From positions 24,221,440 through 24,285,439 of the forward strand of contig NC_054756.1 of assembly GCF_018143015.1 (NCBI RefSeq): a stretch of DNA of 64,000 nucleotides, given 5' to 3'. Source of the DNA: Lytechinus variegatus. Taxonomy: Eukaryota > Echinodermata > Echinoidea > Temnopleuroida > Toxopneustidae. Both the position numbers and the translations under genes were made by a program. Below, one piece after another: positions 32,991-44,475 of the stretch. Below the pieces are notes generated by a model. That model saw nothing but the letters and a program-made list of their open reading frames with translations, was not told where the DNA came from and ran no database searches. Positions within the stretch are counted from its first letter, which is position 1; every line of letters begins with the position of its first letter.

Positions 32991-33912
32991 TATTCATGTT
33001 CACAGCCTATTTACAGATTGCGTGAGAATCTCACTTTAATTCGTTTTTTTTTTCTTAACGGTAAACAATCCTCATTCCAGACCAATACTGTGTTTCGATT
33101 ATATCCTTACACTTTTGTGTAGTTGTTAGGTTGTCAATCAAATTTATTCACTGAATTTAGCATATCACTATCTGTACATTTGCTCTATCCGTCTCACTTC
33201 CCCATTCCCCTCTCTTCCTTTCATTCTGCCACGTAAAATTTGTCTCACACACGCGCACACCCACACAAACCTCATCCCAAAACAACACTATTTTTCAATT
33301 ACATCCTTATTTCATTTTTTTTTTGCTTTCAGGTTGTCAATAAAATTTCTTTACAGAATAATTTAGAGCATCACTATGACTGCATGTCTCCGTCTCTTTT
33401 TCTCCCCCTATCTATCGCTATTTCTCACATAATATACTTTATCTATAATCAACCACACACACACACGAACATATTCTTACTCTCAAGTACAAACATATAT
33501 TTATTTCACCTTCACCATTCCTCTTCCTTTGTCTCTCTCTTTTTCTCTTCTATCCAGTGTGGATGTTGCACATTCAAATTATTGTTTCTAATTTTTTAGA
33601 ATTTTGTACACTTCTGTTTTTACAAAAGACAATACAAATGGTGGGTCTAATTTATAATGGTTAATGAATGGGTTTGTAGTTTATTTTTGTCTTTTTTTAT
33701 CACTTACAATATCATTTTTCAATCGAAAGATTTTTACCTTATGAAAGATTCATATTTTTTCTATTTTTTATTAATTTTAATATTTCAGATAAGCACTTTA
33801 ATCATTACCTTTGCTAGTTATCAAGAAACAACCTTATTCATCAAAAGTGACATCCCAAATGAAACATGGACAGATTACTAAAGGTATACATCTACATATA
33901 TTCGAGCATTAA
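32991..33912. other. Intergenic DNA between B and C, shared block
   Basis: Non-coding. It contains a CA-rich ACACACGCGCACACCCACAC stretch at 33246 and pyrimidine-rich runs. The same block recurs at 44476-45390 and from 51516, marking it as part of the tandem duplication. Confidence 0.7.
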
Positions 33913-34780
33913 AGACCCTGACCGGTGTAAAAACAATCATATATCAAAATAAAGGTAATGATTCATACAATACAAACATACCAAAAATATTACATATATC
34001 TCCTTCCAATAGTTAAAAATGTTAAATAAAAATCAAAGAAACTGCACCTTCAAATTACGCTTTGATTGAGCACCCCTACGTCGCCTGGAAATGATGACGT
34101 CACGTTGTGTCTGGAGGGTTGTGATTCCATAGGTTTGTGTACAAAAGCATTAGGTATTTTTTTCCATTTCCATGTTATGAATCCATTTTTTTTTTCGTTT
34201 TCAGATAAAAATGGCACTTAAAATTATTCACTGTTCAAATTGTTGTGAACCTACAACTATTCACTACTTTTTTTTGTGATTTCTTTTTTTTTGGCTATTA
34301 TTGGGCCTAAATTGCTATGTCAGGAAAAATTGTTATACATAATCAGAATGCAGATAGAATTGAAATCTGCGCCAAATAAGCAGAAAATAAAATATGGCAA
34401 AAACTAGTTCAAAACTGTAGATTTCATAATTTCAAGCTTGTGGGAAAAAATATATGTGATATCCCTCTGTGATAGAAGTGAAGAGAATGAAATGCGTTAT
34501 CTGGAAAACAAAAAAATCACCCAGTTTTTCTGTGTACAAACCTATGGAATCACGACGCTTCTTACACAACGTGACGTCACGGTCTCGAGGCAGGTGAAAA
34601 GCACAATAAAGCCTATTCTCTAAACGGGGTTCGAGCCCCGATAATTGGAATATTCTTAAGCAAAATACTCAGCTGGGAAGCGGTGAAATACATAAAGCAT
34701 ACCGTGCTGTATTTAGTAGCTTATAAGCTTTCGATTGGTATATAATTTGTCAGTTTCATTTTTGGGTCCGGTCTGGATCT
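33913..34780. mobile_element. 868-bp foldback MITE flanked by TTAA
   Basis: It starts AGACCCTGACCGG and ends CCGGTCTGGATCT, with TTAA on both sides (33909-33912, 34781-34784). The matching sites at about 45385 (CGAGCATTAAACAATC) and 52197 (CGAGCATTAAACATTC) carry one TTAA and no insertion. The interior is inverted, with ATGACGTCACGTTGTG near 34093 against CACAACGTGACGTCAC near 34565. TTAA duplication fits the piggyBac or Kolobok superfamilies. Confidence 0.9.
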
Positions 34781-34784
34781 TTAA

Positions 34785-35267
34785 ACAATCATAATGACAA
34801 ATCATGAAGTTACATGTATTAACCATTAAATCAAAGTAACTTTAAAAACATCACAGTTTATAGAGTAGAACAAGGAAAATAAACATTATTATTATCAAAC
34901 AACAGTTCATTTTACTAATCATTCATAGCTACTGAAGATAAGCATAATCTAATTTCGGACATCAGGATCTAATCATCTTTTCACATGGTATACGCAAGAA
35001 CACCTTTGTCCAACGCATTCCCATGCTTTATTTGGCCAAGATTGCAAGGGTAAAATACTTATTTAATTAAACTTAGTATTTAGATAACTAGAATAGCCTT
35101 TCCCTGATATGCATAAAACATATCTTGTCTCCACTTTCACAACAGAAATGTACAGTATACATGGTATAAACTGGTATATATGAAGAGCAATTCGGTTATA
35201 GGATACAGTTATGGCCCTCATAAGTTGCAATAGAGAGGTTCTCCTTCCACTAAGCGATTACTTTCAA
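34785..35267. other. Intergenic DNA 3' of unit C
   Basis: No gene seen. It is nearly identical to about 45390-45868 and similar to 52200-52690. Confidence 0.6.
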
Positions 35268-35521
35268 CAACGCACCAATTCCATTTAAAAATGCAAATCA
35301 AATCACAATGGAGAGCTCATATGCTTTCGTCGAAAGTTGATGGACCAAGATAAGAAGCGTCGTCTCATGATTCTGGATAACGATATATTTCCAATTGTTC
35401 GTCAGGTGCAAGTCTTCGCATGGTCTGCTGTCCCGGTCCATCAACTTTCGACAAACATGACAAAAGCTTCTCAGCTCGCTATTGTGATTTGACTTGCATT
35501 TTGAAAGGAGTCGGTGCGCTG
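35268..35521. repeat. Inverted repeat (arms about 80 bp) in the 3' region of unit C
   Basis: Left arm 35268-35346 (CACCAATTCCATTTAAAAAT to GAAAGTTGATGGACC). The right arm 35435-35521 is its inverse (GGTCCATCAACTTTC to GTCGGTGCGCTG). The loop is about 88 bp. It starts about 127 nt past the stop codon. Equivalent hairpins lie at 45868-46120 (D) and 52690-52945 (E). Confidence 0.85.
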
Positions 35522-35647
35522 TATAGAGCGGCCGCCTCGTGATTGCGAAAACTCTCTAATGATCTGAAGTCAGATTCCATTTATATTCCTCCCTTAGATC
35601 ATGTAAGGGTGATGTGGTGAGTGGTGTCGTCAGGATCCGATACATTT

Positions 35648-35831
35648 TCAACGTTTCTGATCGTATATCTGAGAGGAGTAGTGAATATCTCCATCGGATG
35701 TTGTAGCTGGATCCGATTTTCTGACATCCTCAATATCATGATAAAAGCCTGTGTCTTTTTCAGGCGAATTTGAAGACTGGACCAAATCTACGTGTTGCAT
35801 CTTCTGGTCCTTCTTTAGGTCTTTCATCATC
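35648..35831 (-). CDS. Unit C exon 7: short cytoplasmic tail
   Basis: Acceptor ATTAAAG| and phase 2 entry give KMMKDLKKDQKMQHVDLVQS, later GFYHDIEDVRK and HYSSQIYDQKR, then TGA. Unit D carries the same exon with an 18-residue extension, because one T is missing near the stop. Confidence 0.82.
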
Positions 35832-37708
35832 CTTTAATGTAGAATAAAAAAGTTAAGAAAAAATGAGAATAGAATGTAGACGGATGAGTATCGAGTATGA
35901 CAGAAAAATAAATGCATCATAATGCTGAACCATGTATTTTTTTTACTCATTCAGAGAAGTAAATTCCCTGATATATAGAGCTCTATGTATTCTAAAGATT
36001 TGGGGGTTAATTTTTGTACGTCACCTGAATATATCGATAATTGCTCGGTTGGGATGACCGTTTATTATCTTGACCAGAAATTCCGGAATGTTGTTTTGTG
36101 CTGCCTTTGGACACAAAACCGGACATTATAATGGTTAAAAATCATTCCTAATAAAGTCAGATGTTTGTATTAAAATTAGATGTATGATTTACCTAGCTGG
36201 TCAAACAGTTATTTCCTTCTGCTTTCCAAAAGTCAGTTCACGTTATGTAAACATCTGCTCCTTTTTTATTCAAAATACAAACATTTTCATAAATAGTGGG
36301 ACTCACTTTCGGATATGGATGATATATATTACCGAGACGATGAGAAGGACACTAAGGATAATGATGACAACACCTTCACCAACTACAGCACCAAAATCTG
36401 TAGAGATTACATATAATATGCAGTATGCACATATCAACAATTATTAATACTCGTTCAGGTTAAGGCATATGTATCACATGAATAAGTGCATTCTATTTTT
36501 ATTTCGATTGTGTTTTATTTATGTGAATACATGCATTTTGTTGCATTTCCGTGGTCATCATTTTTTGAGCACTGAATCAATATAATTTTATTGCGACCGG
36601 TAGCGATATGTTTTCTATTCTTATCCTTACTGGCCCTCATATGTTTTTTTTTTGTTATATGATGAACATAAACATAATTTATTATAATTTCATATGACTG
36701 GATTTACTCTGTCTTTAATGTCAAATTGACCCCATGGTACCATCACTTTCATTGTGGAGGCACGTCGGTGGCTAATTCAAATCAGAAAAGAATTACGTCC
36801 TTTTTTAAAAAAAAGATAAATTTTGTATAATTACAAGAGCTGTTACAATATTGCTGGGGTGTTGAGGAGAAGGTTGTGGTCAGTGGTGATGCAGTCAGAT
36901 CGTCCCTTGGACTATGACCACTGGTCATTTCAGAACTTGGTTGATAGGTCATCACTTCCGTGTGGGGGCCTTTTTCTTGTATCTCCTCATTGGACCATGT
37001 TGATCCAATAGTAGGTGTGGTTTCTCTAGTCTCTGTGTGGACTACACATGAAAACAATCCATAATTTATTGTTCGAAATAGACATGAAATGAAATCGAAA
37101 ATTTGCTTTGCCGAATTGATCGTGGGCCCGGCAGCCACTGTGGAGCGCCAGATCGAAGATGCTCTATCCCTTTAATCGTTGAACGCCAAACAGGGTAGCA
37201 GCAACTCCCATCTTTTAACTTCTTTTGGTCTGACGCGGCCGGGGTTTGAACCCCCGACCTCCCGGGTGTGAGACGGACGCTCTACCAACTGAGCCAACAC
37301 ACCGGTTAAGCATGTCATGTATACCCAAGCAAATTGCAAAAGTCTCACACTATAATGATAATGATAGTAATAACGATGATTATGATCATGATAATAATGA
37401 TAAATCATAATGATGATGCTAAATAATGATAACACCAATAATAATCGTATACATGTGTAATAATCAGCATCATAGTAAGAAGAGGGAGACGTCAAAAAAG
37501 ACGATGAAGTATCAATGTGTGAAGTGTAAATGTTTCTTTTTTTCTATTTAGAGAACATATCCCTAATCATCATCATTACTACCACCATCATCATCAACAT
37601 CATCATCAACATCATCAACAACAACATCATCATCAGTTGCGTTACTAACGGAGTCTGTATAAACTTATTTTAATGAACATTAGTTTATGGATTTCCTTTC
37701 TCCGTAAT

Positions 37709-37756
<48 letters not shown>

Positions 37757-40700
37757 GGCATTTATATAGCGCCATCTATCTAGAAATCTTCTATTCCGAG
37801 GCGCACAAGAAACGAAAGAATGAAAAAGTTTGGATGAGTGTCAAAGTGCCAATAACTGATACTGTAAGAAAAGATAAAGATTTCAGTTTGGATTTGAATG
37901 TACTCTGTTTATTATCCCATTACCTTAGGGGAACTATCATACCTCCAAGCGCATTAGAACGTGGCATTTGTTGTTCTTTTATAAAACATGTAAACCAATG
38001 TTGAATGAACAATGATAATTAGTCTTAAATATTGTTTGATATTATCTTTTAGGGCTTTTTAGGGGCTGCTGCGTTTTGGTAAATTATTAAGATTTATTTG
38101 TTTCACTATATCATTCATCATTGAGAGTTATACTTTCTACGTATCATGTTATCTTTTGAAAAAAAATGTATCATTTATGAATGCAGGGGAAATATAAATA
38201 AACACTAGTGTTTCACTCCTTGTCAGCTAGGTCTTGATAGATACCTCATTATCGAGGAAATAATGATTTATGAAGTTTAAGATTGGTACCCACTTGTAAA
38301 GACAGCTATGTATCCCACTCCACCACAGCTCTCGGTAGGGTCTCCTTGGCATGGGAATTGGCAGTTCACATCTGATCCCAGTCCATGTCTAGTATAGTTA
38401 TCACTGCCTTCACCACAGTAGCATTCATTTCCATTTTCAACACCAGCATAAGTATAATTAGCTGTGATAGATGTATTACAAAACTGGATGCAATATGAAA
38501 TGGTAATCGATGGACTATTTGTCAAACTTTCGCCAGACAACGCCGAGTCATTCCTCATATCCACAAAGCATCCAAGATATCCATCACCTACATGAGAAAG
38601 AACGATAACGTTATAACCTAAGATGGTATCTGCTTGTTTGTGCGTGTGGGACATTAATGTAGTTAGACCTATCAGATATAGGCATGATAGGGCAGAGCGA
38701 GCAGAAAATGAACAGAACTGTATTAAGTCACTCCCTTTCTCTTATAATTTTACATTCGAGATATTAAAGCGTGGTGGAATAAACATAATATTCCTGGTAT
38801 CTTTCTAATTAGTTTATGGAAAATACAGTAGTTACCATATGTGCGACATGATTTAACTCTTGACCAAATTATTCACTGTCTAGTTCCTTGAAAATAATCA
38901 TTACAAATCTGTGACAAGGATTTGGTCACCGTGTACTTGGACGAAATGCTCAAGTCGTAAATTTGGGGAACTTATTTGAAATTAGTGCTGGAATTATTCA
39001 AAGCATATCTTTAGTTTTTGGTATGCACCCCCCCCCCCTCTCAAAAAAGGATACATTGGTCCCAAAATGGTTGTGGTTTGAAGGACATTAACTAAAAATG
39101 CTTTCAATATTTTTGTTTACTATCGCACACATAGTTACAGAGAATGCTGAGAACATTTCCATTTATTTGAATTTCGGTTAAAGGGAGCCTTTTTAGCAAA
39201 TGTCTTGCTCATGGTCATAGGTATTGTGACTGAGTATCGAACTCCGGAAATTCGGCCACGACACCAATTATTGTATACATATACCAATTTTACATCGAAA
39301 CTAAATTTTACCTGGAGCCATTCCATAGAAAAATACATATCTGCGTATTTTTATATTCTTATATTATCTTTATATAAAAGAACTTCTCACCCATGAAATT
39401 GGCTGGAAATTTCTGGAAATTGCCTTTTTCATTAGATTTCTAACATTTATTTACTAAATGAAATAAACTAACGGTCATTTCAAATCAATAATAATAATAG
39501 TTACATTATGTAGCGCTTTACATTGAAATAATTATAAACCCTGTCATAGGAACCATTACTGTTCCACACATAAAATGCACCATCTCTACTTCTTGTGGAG
39601 TATCCAGGCCAGGCAACCGTTTATTGGTGCATACGTGCCAGTCTAATTACATTGATGTTCACATCCTACCTGGTATCCATTTAACACCTGGGTGGAGAGT
39701 GACAAACGTGGATAAGTGCCAAAGGACATTAGGTTCGGGTGGGATTCGAACCTTCGACCCTTGGTTTAAATCTGTTGCACAGGTAATACACCCTTTAAAG
39801 GTGCAGGCCAAATATTTTTGTTTGTTTCATCCCAAGTACATAAACCTTAAAGCTTGTGTATAGTTTTGGTAAATCCACCAAAATGCACCTATCACTATTC
39901 CAATTCATTGCTAGCTAATATGAATGGATATGCCCTATAACAGTTATGATGTGGAGGATATGAAATGAAAATGTGTTTTACAGGATAAATTTTGCGATTT
40001 TACATGGAAATTTAACTTGATCGGGTCACCCGATCAAATTAAAATATCTGTGTGTTTTTGTCTTTCAATTAAATCCTATTCCAAATCATGGAATGGGCTG
40101 AAACTTTCAAGATATGTTCTTTGTCTGTAACTTTTGGATAACTAATCACTAAATTTATGAGATAAGTGCTTGAATGCCCATTTTTTTTATTCAAAACAAG
40201 CATCGCCGAGAGAGGGCGCTATATATCCAAGATTTTAAAATTTGAAGTTTTCTCAGAGAAGTGCAGTTGGAAAAATATCTAACGGTCTCTACGCTTCAGT
40301 AAGACTGTCATATTAGATAATATTCGATTATCAATCACATTATTGACCCTTTACCAAAGCTATACACAGGCTCTAAAACCTGTTTCGGAAGTTTATTGTG
40401 ATGTTCAATATATGTAACATCACGCAGATACCCTTTTGTATTTACATTCAATAGAATAAATATGCTTCTTTCATTGATCTTGATAACAATGAAAAATTAA
40501 CTTAAATTTTATTCAACGAGAAAAGAGTCATTTGTGCAAATCTGACAGAACCGTTTGATACCGTGACAAGAAGCTGCTCCTGCTGACGAACATCCAAATG
40601 ATTGTACGAGCGAACACTCAGACAGGCTAGGATCATCTGAAGAATAAAATAAGATATTATGACCATGATGACGTCGAACATAATCAGAATTTTATTTAAT

Positions 40701-42378
40701 GTACAATACAACGAGCAATGCAGAGTAAGCAGCATTCTACAGTTCAGCCATTGTTGCATGAATATGTGAAAAAAATCATTGATTTGGATTTGCACATCGC
40801 TTTTATGATGAAATGAGAGTAAAATTGGATGTTGCGGATCACACAAAGAAAACTGATAAGCGCAGAAAATACCTCTAATTAATGTCCATACAAATATGTT
40901 TATCATAAAATCTCAAAGACGATCGGTTTCAGACAACAAAGTTTGTTTGCCCCGATTTAATTTCCACGTGATTTAGGCAAGAAATCTGATACAGTTGTTA
41001 TGATAGTAAGAATTAATATTTATAAAATAAGTCTAACGTATGGAAGCTTAAAAGTGCCACCGAGATGTTGAGATAATTATCTCGGGAAGTCGACATCTTG
41101 ATAGCAAAAGATAAGATGACGAGATCCCAGATCTCATCATGTCGACATCTTTTAGAAGAGATGATGAGATGACAAGATCCCGGATCTCATCATGTTGACA
41201 TCTTGTAGAAGAGATGATGAGATGACAAGATCCCGGATCTCATCATGTCAACATCTTTTAGAAGAGATGATGACATGACAAGATCCCGGAACTCATCATG
41301 TCAATATCTTTTAGAAGAGATGATAAGATGACAAGATCTCGGATCTCATCATGTTGACATCTTGTAGAAGAGATGATCAGATGACAAGATCTTGGATCTC
41401 GTCATGTCTACATCCATTGGAAGAGATGATCAGATGTCATGATCTCGTAACTCGTCATGTCTACATCTTTAAGAAGAGATGATTAGATGACATGATCATG
41501 GATCGAAGATCTTGTCATCTGACCATTTCTTCTAAAAGATGTTGACATGATGAGATCCTGATCTTGTCATCTCATCATCTATTCTACAAGATGTTGACAT
41601 GATGAGATCCGGGATCTTGTCATCTCATCATCTCTTCTAAAAGATGTCAACATGATGAGATCCAGGATCTTGTCATCTGATCTTTTGCTATCATGATATC
41701 GACTTCCCAAAATAATTATCTCAACATCTCGGTGGCACTTTTAAGCTTCCATACTAACGGATGCGCCATTACTTTCATCACAAAATAACCCATGTTTGGG
41801 AGTTGAATTCTGTCCATAAGGCGTCTCTGGTATTGCTCTATTTGCTCCTTTGAATCCCAAATGTTTGCAAATTACTACGACATCGAAGGTATCAGTATTG
41901 GTCCCACATATTGTCTCCCACGTCCCGTTGTCTATCTTGATCTCAATTGTCCCTTTATTAGAATCTGGACCGCCAACAAGTTGCACATCTGTCAACAGAA
42001 TGCAAAGAGATGGAAAATTAGTAAATAAGTCCTTTGTAAAGTCTTGTTCACGTTCTAGTTTTGTATTTGAAATTAACAACTTTCATTTAATATGTGAAGA
42101 TCTAAAAAGGCAATAAACCTGATTTTTTTAGGCAGCGTTTGCTGACATTATAGGTTTCAGTATTTATTGATAACCATCCAAGGAGCTTTCACGCGTCATT
42201 GGTTTCGAACCGGGGTTACAGGATTAAGAGAAAACCGCCCTACCAACGTTATATATGATTCAAAATGATGAGATTTTGAATTAAAGTATAAAGGAATATG
42301 ATTACCTGTTATGACACAGATGCTGAACCGAATCGAAAGAATCACTAAGAAGACAATGGTTATCTGATTCCGATCCAT
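35648..42378 (-). CDS. Unit C: SRCR-WSC type I membrane receptor with short tail, 379 aa, 7 coding exons
   Basis: Exons, 5' to 3': 42306-42378, 41773-41988, 40562-40636, 38294-38587, 36835-37041, 36307-36397, 35648-35831; 1140 nt in all, in phase throughout. The order is signal peptide (1-24), SRCR (25-121), WSC (122-219), Thr/Ser-rich stalk (220-288), membrane helix (about 290-312) and a 60-residue tail with FYHDI, HYSSQ and IYDQK. The ectodomain is very close to unit B, but stalk, helix and tail are unrelated to B and shared with D and E. Compared with D, one extra T near 35650 makes the tail stop at QKR instead of running 18 residues further. The start of stalk splicing is ambiguous: TCTT|GTAATT and TATT|GTAACA are both in phase. 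Likely a surface recognition receptor; the ligand is unknown. Confidence 0.87.
36307..36397 (-). CDS. Unit C exon 6: membrane helix
   Basis: A 91-nt exon (phase 1 in, 2 out) encoding FGAVVGEGVVIIILSVLLIV, then SVIYIIHIRK. Acceptor CTACAG| and donor CGAAA|GTGAGT. Identical in unit D and similar in E. Confidence 0.87.
36835..37041 (-). CDS. Unit C exon 5: stalk
   Basis: A 207-nt phase 1-1 exon with HTETRETTPTIGSTWS, then MTSGHSPRDDLTASPLTTTF. It is Thr/Ser/Pro-rich. Acceptor GTGTAG|. The donor is either TCTT|GTAATT (start 36835) or TATT|GTAACA (start 36847). Confidence 0.75.
37051..37304 (-). mobile_element. tRNA-derived SINE in a unit C intron
   Basis: On the minus strand: CGGTGTGTTGGCTCAGTTGG (box A), GTAGAGCGTCCGTCTCACAC, GTCGGGGGTTCAAACCCCGG (box B), then a body with GGGAGTTGCTGCTACCCTG. 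The otherwise near-identical unit D has only TAG in this place (about 47636), so it inserted in C after the C/D duplication or was lost from D. Confidence 0.82.
37340..37810. repeat. ATC/CAT and (AAT)n microsatellites with a LINE/SINE tail
   Basis: ATG/ATA-rich DNA lies at 37345-37460 and CATCAT-rich DNA at 37567-37635. (AAT)n at 37711-37755 is followed by GGCATTTATATAGCGCCATC, the terminal tail of a LINE or SINE in minus orientation. The block recurs in D at about 47680-48120. Confidence 0.85.
38294..38587 (-). CDS. Unit C exon 4: WSC domain
   Basis: A 294-nt phase 1-1 exon: GDGYLGCFVDMRNDSALSG, YCIQFCNTSI, YAGVENGNECYCGEGSDN, CQFPCQGDP, ESCGGVGYIAVF. All eight cysteines of unit B are kept. 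Acceptor follows TCTCATGTAG; donor ACAA|GTGGGT. Confidence 0.92.
39483..39770 (-). mobile_element. SINE in a unit C intron, orthologous to 25796-26130
   Basis: Same position and orientation as in unit B: (AAT)n at the plus-strand left end, TTATGTAGCGCTTTACATTG, then a box B-like GGTTCGAATCCCACC on the minus strand. Confidence 0.7.
40562..40636 (-). CDS. Unit C exon 3: SRCR C-terminal half
   Basis: A 75-nt phase 1-1 exon (NDPSLSECSFV, FGCSSAGAASCHG), with the same splice sites as unit B. Confidence 0.88.
41039..41753. mobile_element. 715-bp foldback element with internal about 60-bp repeats and 6-bp TSD
   Basis: It begins TATGGAAGCTTAAAAGTGCC and ends with the exact inverse. CTAACG is duplicated at 41033-41038 and 41754-41759. 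Units B and E show the unoccupied site next to the same exon. Both arms consist of variants of AGAAGAGATGATGAGATGAC, AAGATCCCGGATCTCATCAT and GTTGACATCTT. The arms are unequal in repeat number, with the centre near 41495. It ends 14 bp from the SRCR exon donor. Confidence 0.92.
41773..41988 (-). CDS. Unit C exon 2: SRCR N-terminal half
   Basis: A 216-nt phase 1-1 exon, close to unit B with a few replacements (WETICGTN, AIPETPYGQN, TPKHGLFCDE). Splice sites are as in B. Confidence 0.9.
42150..42245 (-). mobile_element. tRNA-like SINE head in intron 1 of unit C
   Basis: On the minus strand: GTTGGTAGGGCGGTTTTCTC, then ACCCCGGTTCGAAACC. Orthologous to 30825-30911. Confidence 0.65.
42306..42378 (-). 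CDS. Unit C exon 1: signal peptide
   Basis: ATG at 42378-42376 opens MDRNQITIVFLVILSIRFSI, then CVIT and donor AACAG|GTAATC. Same length and phase as unit B. Confidence 0.86.
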
Positions 42379-43009
42379 GTCGAACAGTGTTCACTAAATC
42401 AGACGAAGCTGCAAAAATGAAATTGGACCAATCAACATGTATCGGCCTCTAAGAAAAATTGTGACATTTAACATCGCTGCGACATTACTGGTCATTAACA
42501 AGGCCTCTGTTATAGCAATTTTTCGCAAACACCACGCAGACGCTTTTCAAAATGTAGAGAATCTATTGTTAAAAGCCCTTCAAAACAAAGCATTCTTTGT
42601 CTAGATAGGTTAATCAAAAGAACAATGCCGTCCGTACATGACCTCAGACTAATGACATATTTCAAGTTTTTCATCGGCTCCAAAACTTACGACGATCAGC
42701 TGTCACAAACAAAAAACTTTCAGTTGTTCATTGTCATTTGACGAACATACTCAACAGATTTACTGTATTTTATGTGTTTTATAATCCACCCCCGTTGCAA
42801 TTGCGAAAACTCAAATAACGTTTCTGCGCGTACGGTAAAGGGTAATTGCCTGATTTTTTTAGCAAATAGTGGGAAAAATTAAGGTTGTGGTGGTCAACTA
42901 GGTCATTGAAGTATAATCTTAGAACAAGCGCGTCAGATATAAGAAATTGTGTTTAACAGTTATTGTGATTTTACCATAATTTTTTTCGGTATATCATAAA
43001 TTATATTAG

Positions 43010-43775
43010 GAGTGGGCTAGAAATGAATGATTTTGTGTTGTTTTACTATATATATGGCAACAATTTTTGTGTTCCTTTTACCTTATCTCAACATGAAATG
43101 ACACTAATTTTTGTTTCGGGTCCAAGAAAAAAGTGTGCCGGGCCAAAATCCAAAATGGCCACCCAAACCCCCAAATTCACATTTTTAGCCACAACTTCTG
43201 TATTTGTGGTCTTTTTTCTGGCTTTGGTGTCTATTCATATATTTTGGGGGCAGGCAATTCGTTTTTTCCTAAAATTAGTTCTTTTAAACCATTATTTGTA
43301 GAGTTAATTTTTTTGGCTAAATTTACCAATTTCTAGAGCCGTTTTTTGCCAATAGATAGGTTTCATCGTCTTGGATATTTGACAATACCAACTGAACACT
43401 ACCGAGCAGATTCATAGCTAAAATTGCTTTTATTCTTATGAATTTGGGTTTATGGATATTTGCAAAATACATCTCAATAAACAAAAGACAATGTGATTTA
43501 TGATAGGGATTATGCGGTATGCACTGTATATCCATGCATTAACCACAAGGACATATATGAACAAGGTCTGGATATATTACGTACAAACTATAGTTTCATT
43601 AAAAGTGAGCTCCTGAAGTTAATAACTGAATTGTGAATTTGATTGCTTGTCAGCTTATGTGCATGATGTAGCCCGTATTACCCGATGTAACATAAATTGC
43701 ACATAAACCAGAACATTAATATCGCATGTATATTGTACATCAAATTAATGACCCATGTTAGCCCACTCCTAATTA
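43010..43775. mobile_element. Foldback MITE in the unit C 5' flank
   Basis: TAGGAGTGGGCTA at the left and TTAGCCCACTCCTAATTA at the right match the unit B copy. The right flank is altered, so the target duplication is lost here. Confidence 0.7.
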
Positions 43776-44174
43776 ACTCGTATTAAAAAAAATCAAAGGA
43801 AGGCAATAAAAAATAATAATAATTACCATTTTATTATGTATACATAAAATCTAGGATGCAAATTCCAATTCATCTGTCTTATTCTCAAGGAACGGATGCG
43901 GTCCCTCTTCCAAATACGAGTATTTCAATACAGTGATACAACGAGCTGTTACGATCATCAAGTTTCCAATAATGATAGAGAGTATACTCACAATTGTTAG
44001 ATTTTAATACTCAGATTCATGGTAGTTTTATTCCGGACTTCCCCCTCTTTTTTGGTAGAGGGTATGACGTATGGACCAGGTTTTATCAACCGAGGGTGGG
44101 ATCATGTAACAGCTCCATGGATTGAATTTCTAGTTTCCAATACATTCTATTGTTAATGGCATCGTCTGGCGGAG

Positions 44175-44475
44175 AGCACATTTCGGGAAACATGGCCTAA
44201 AACGCTACCCTTAAGGGGCTTTCACAATTGCTCGTGCGATCGTTTGCGACCATTAATTGGTCAAAATATATGTTGCACACAATCGTAACGGTTGTAAGCA
44301 GTCGTACAACCAATTGTGAAAGGGGCTTTACTGGCACTCCCTTTTATATCACAAAGGAACCTCTTTTGTTCGATTTCTATTGAGTCTACTCAACATTACT
44401 GATCAAATAATTGAATAATAGGCGAACAGAATCATTATCAGAGTCAAGTTCCTCTTTTACAAACACTTACTATTC
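44175..44475 (-). promoter_or_regulatory. Conserved upstream block of unit C (candidate promoter)
   Basis: It has the same words as unit B, with minus-strand GTGATATAAAAGGGAGTGCC as the TATA-like element at about 44341-44350, about 2 kb above the signal ATG. Confidence 0.55.
44211..44330. mobile_element. About 120-bp MITE inside the unit C upstream block
   Basis: It runs from AAGGGGCTTTCACAATTG to CAATTGTGAAAGGGGCTT, flanked by TTA/TTTA. Unit E reads straight through (CTGCCCTTTCTGACACTCC). Confidence 0.75.

Noticed and set aside
36184..36447. 87-codon plus-strand frame identical at 46774-47037
   Set aside because: It runs antisense across the helix exon; identity reflects recent duplication, not coding conservation.
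37235..37304. tRNA gene on the minus strand
   Set aside because: Same reason: the tRNA-like head of a SINE, which is missing from the otherwise identical unit D.
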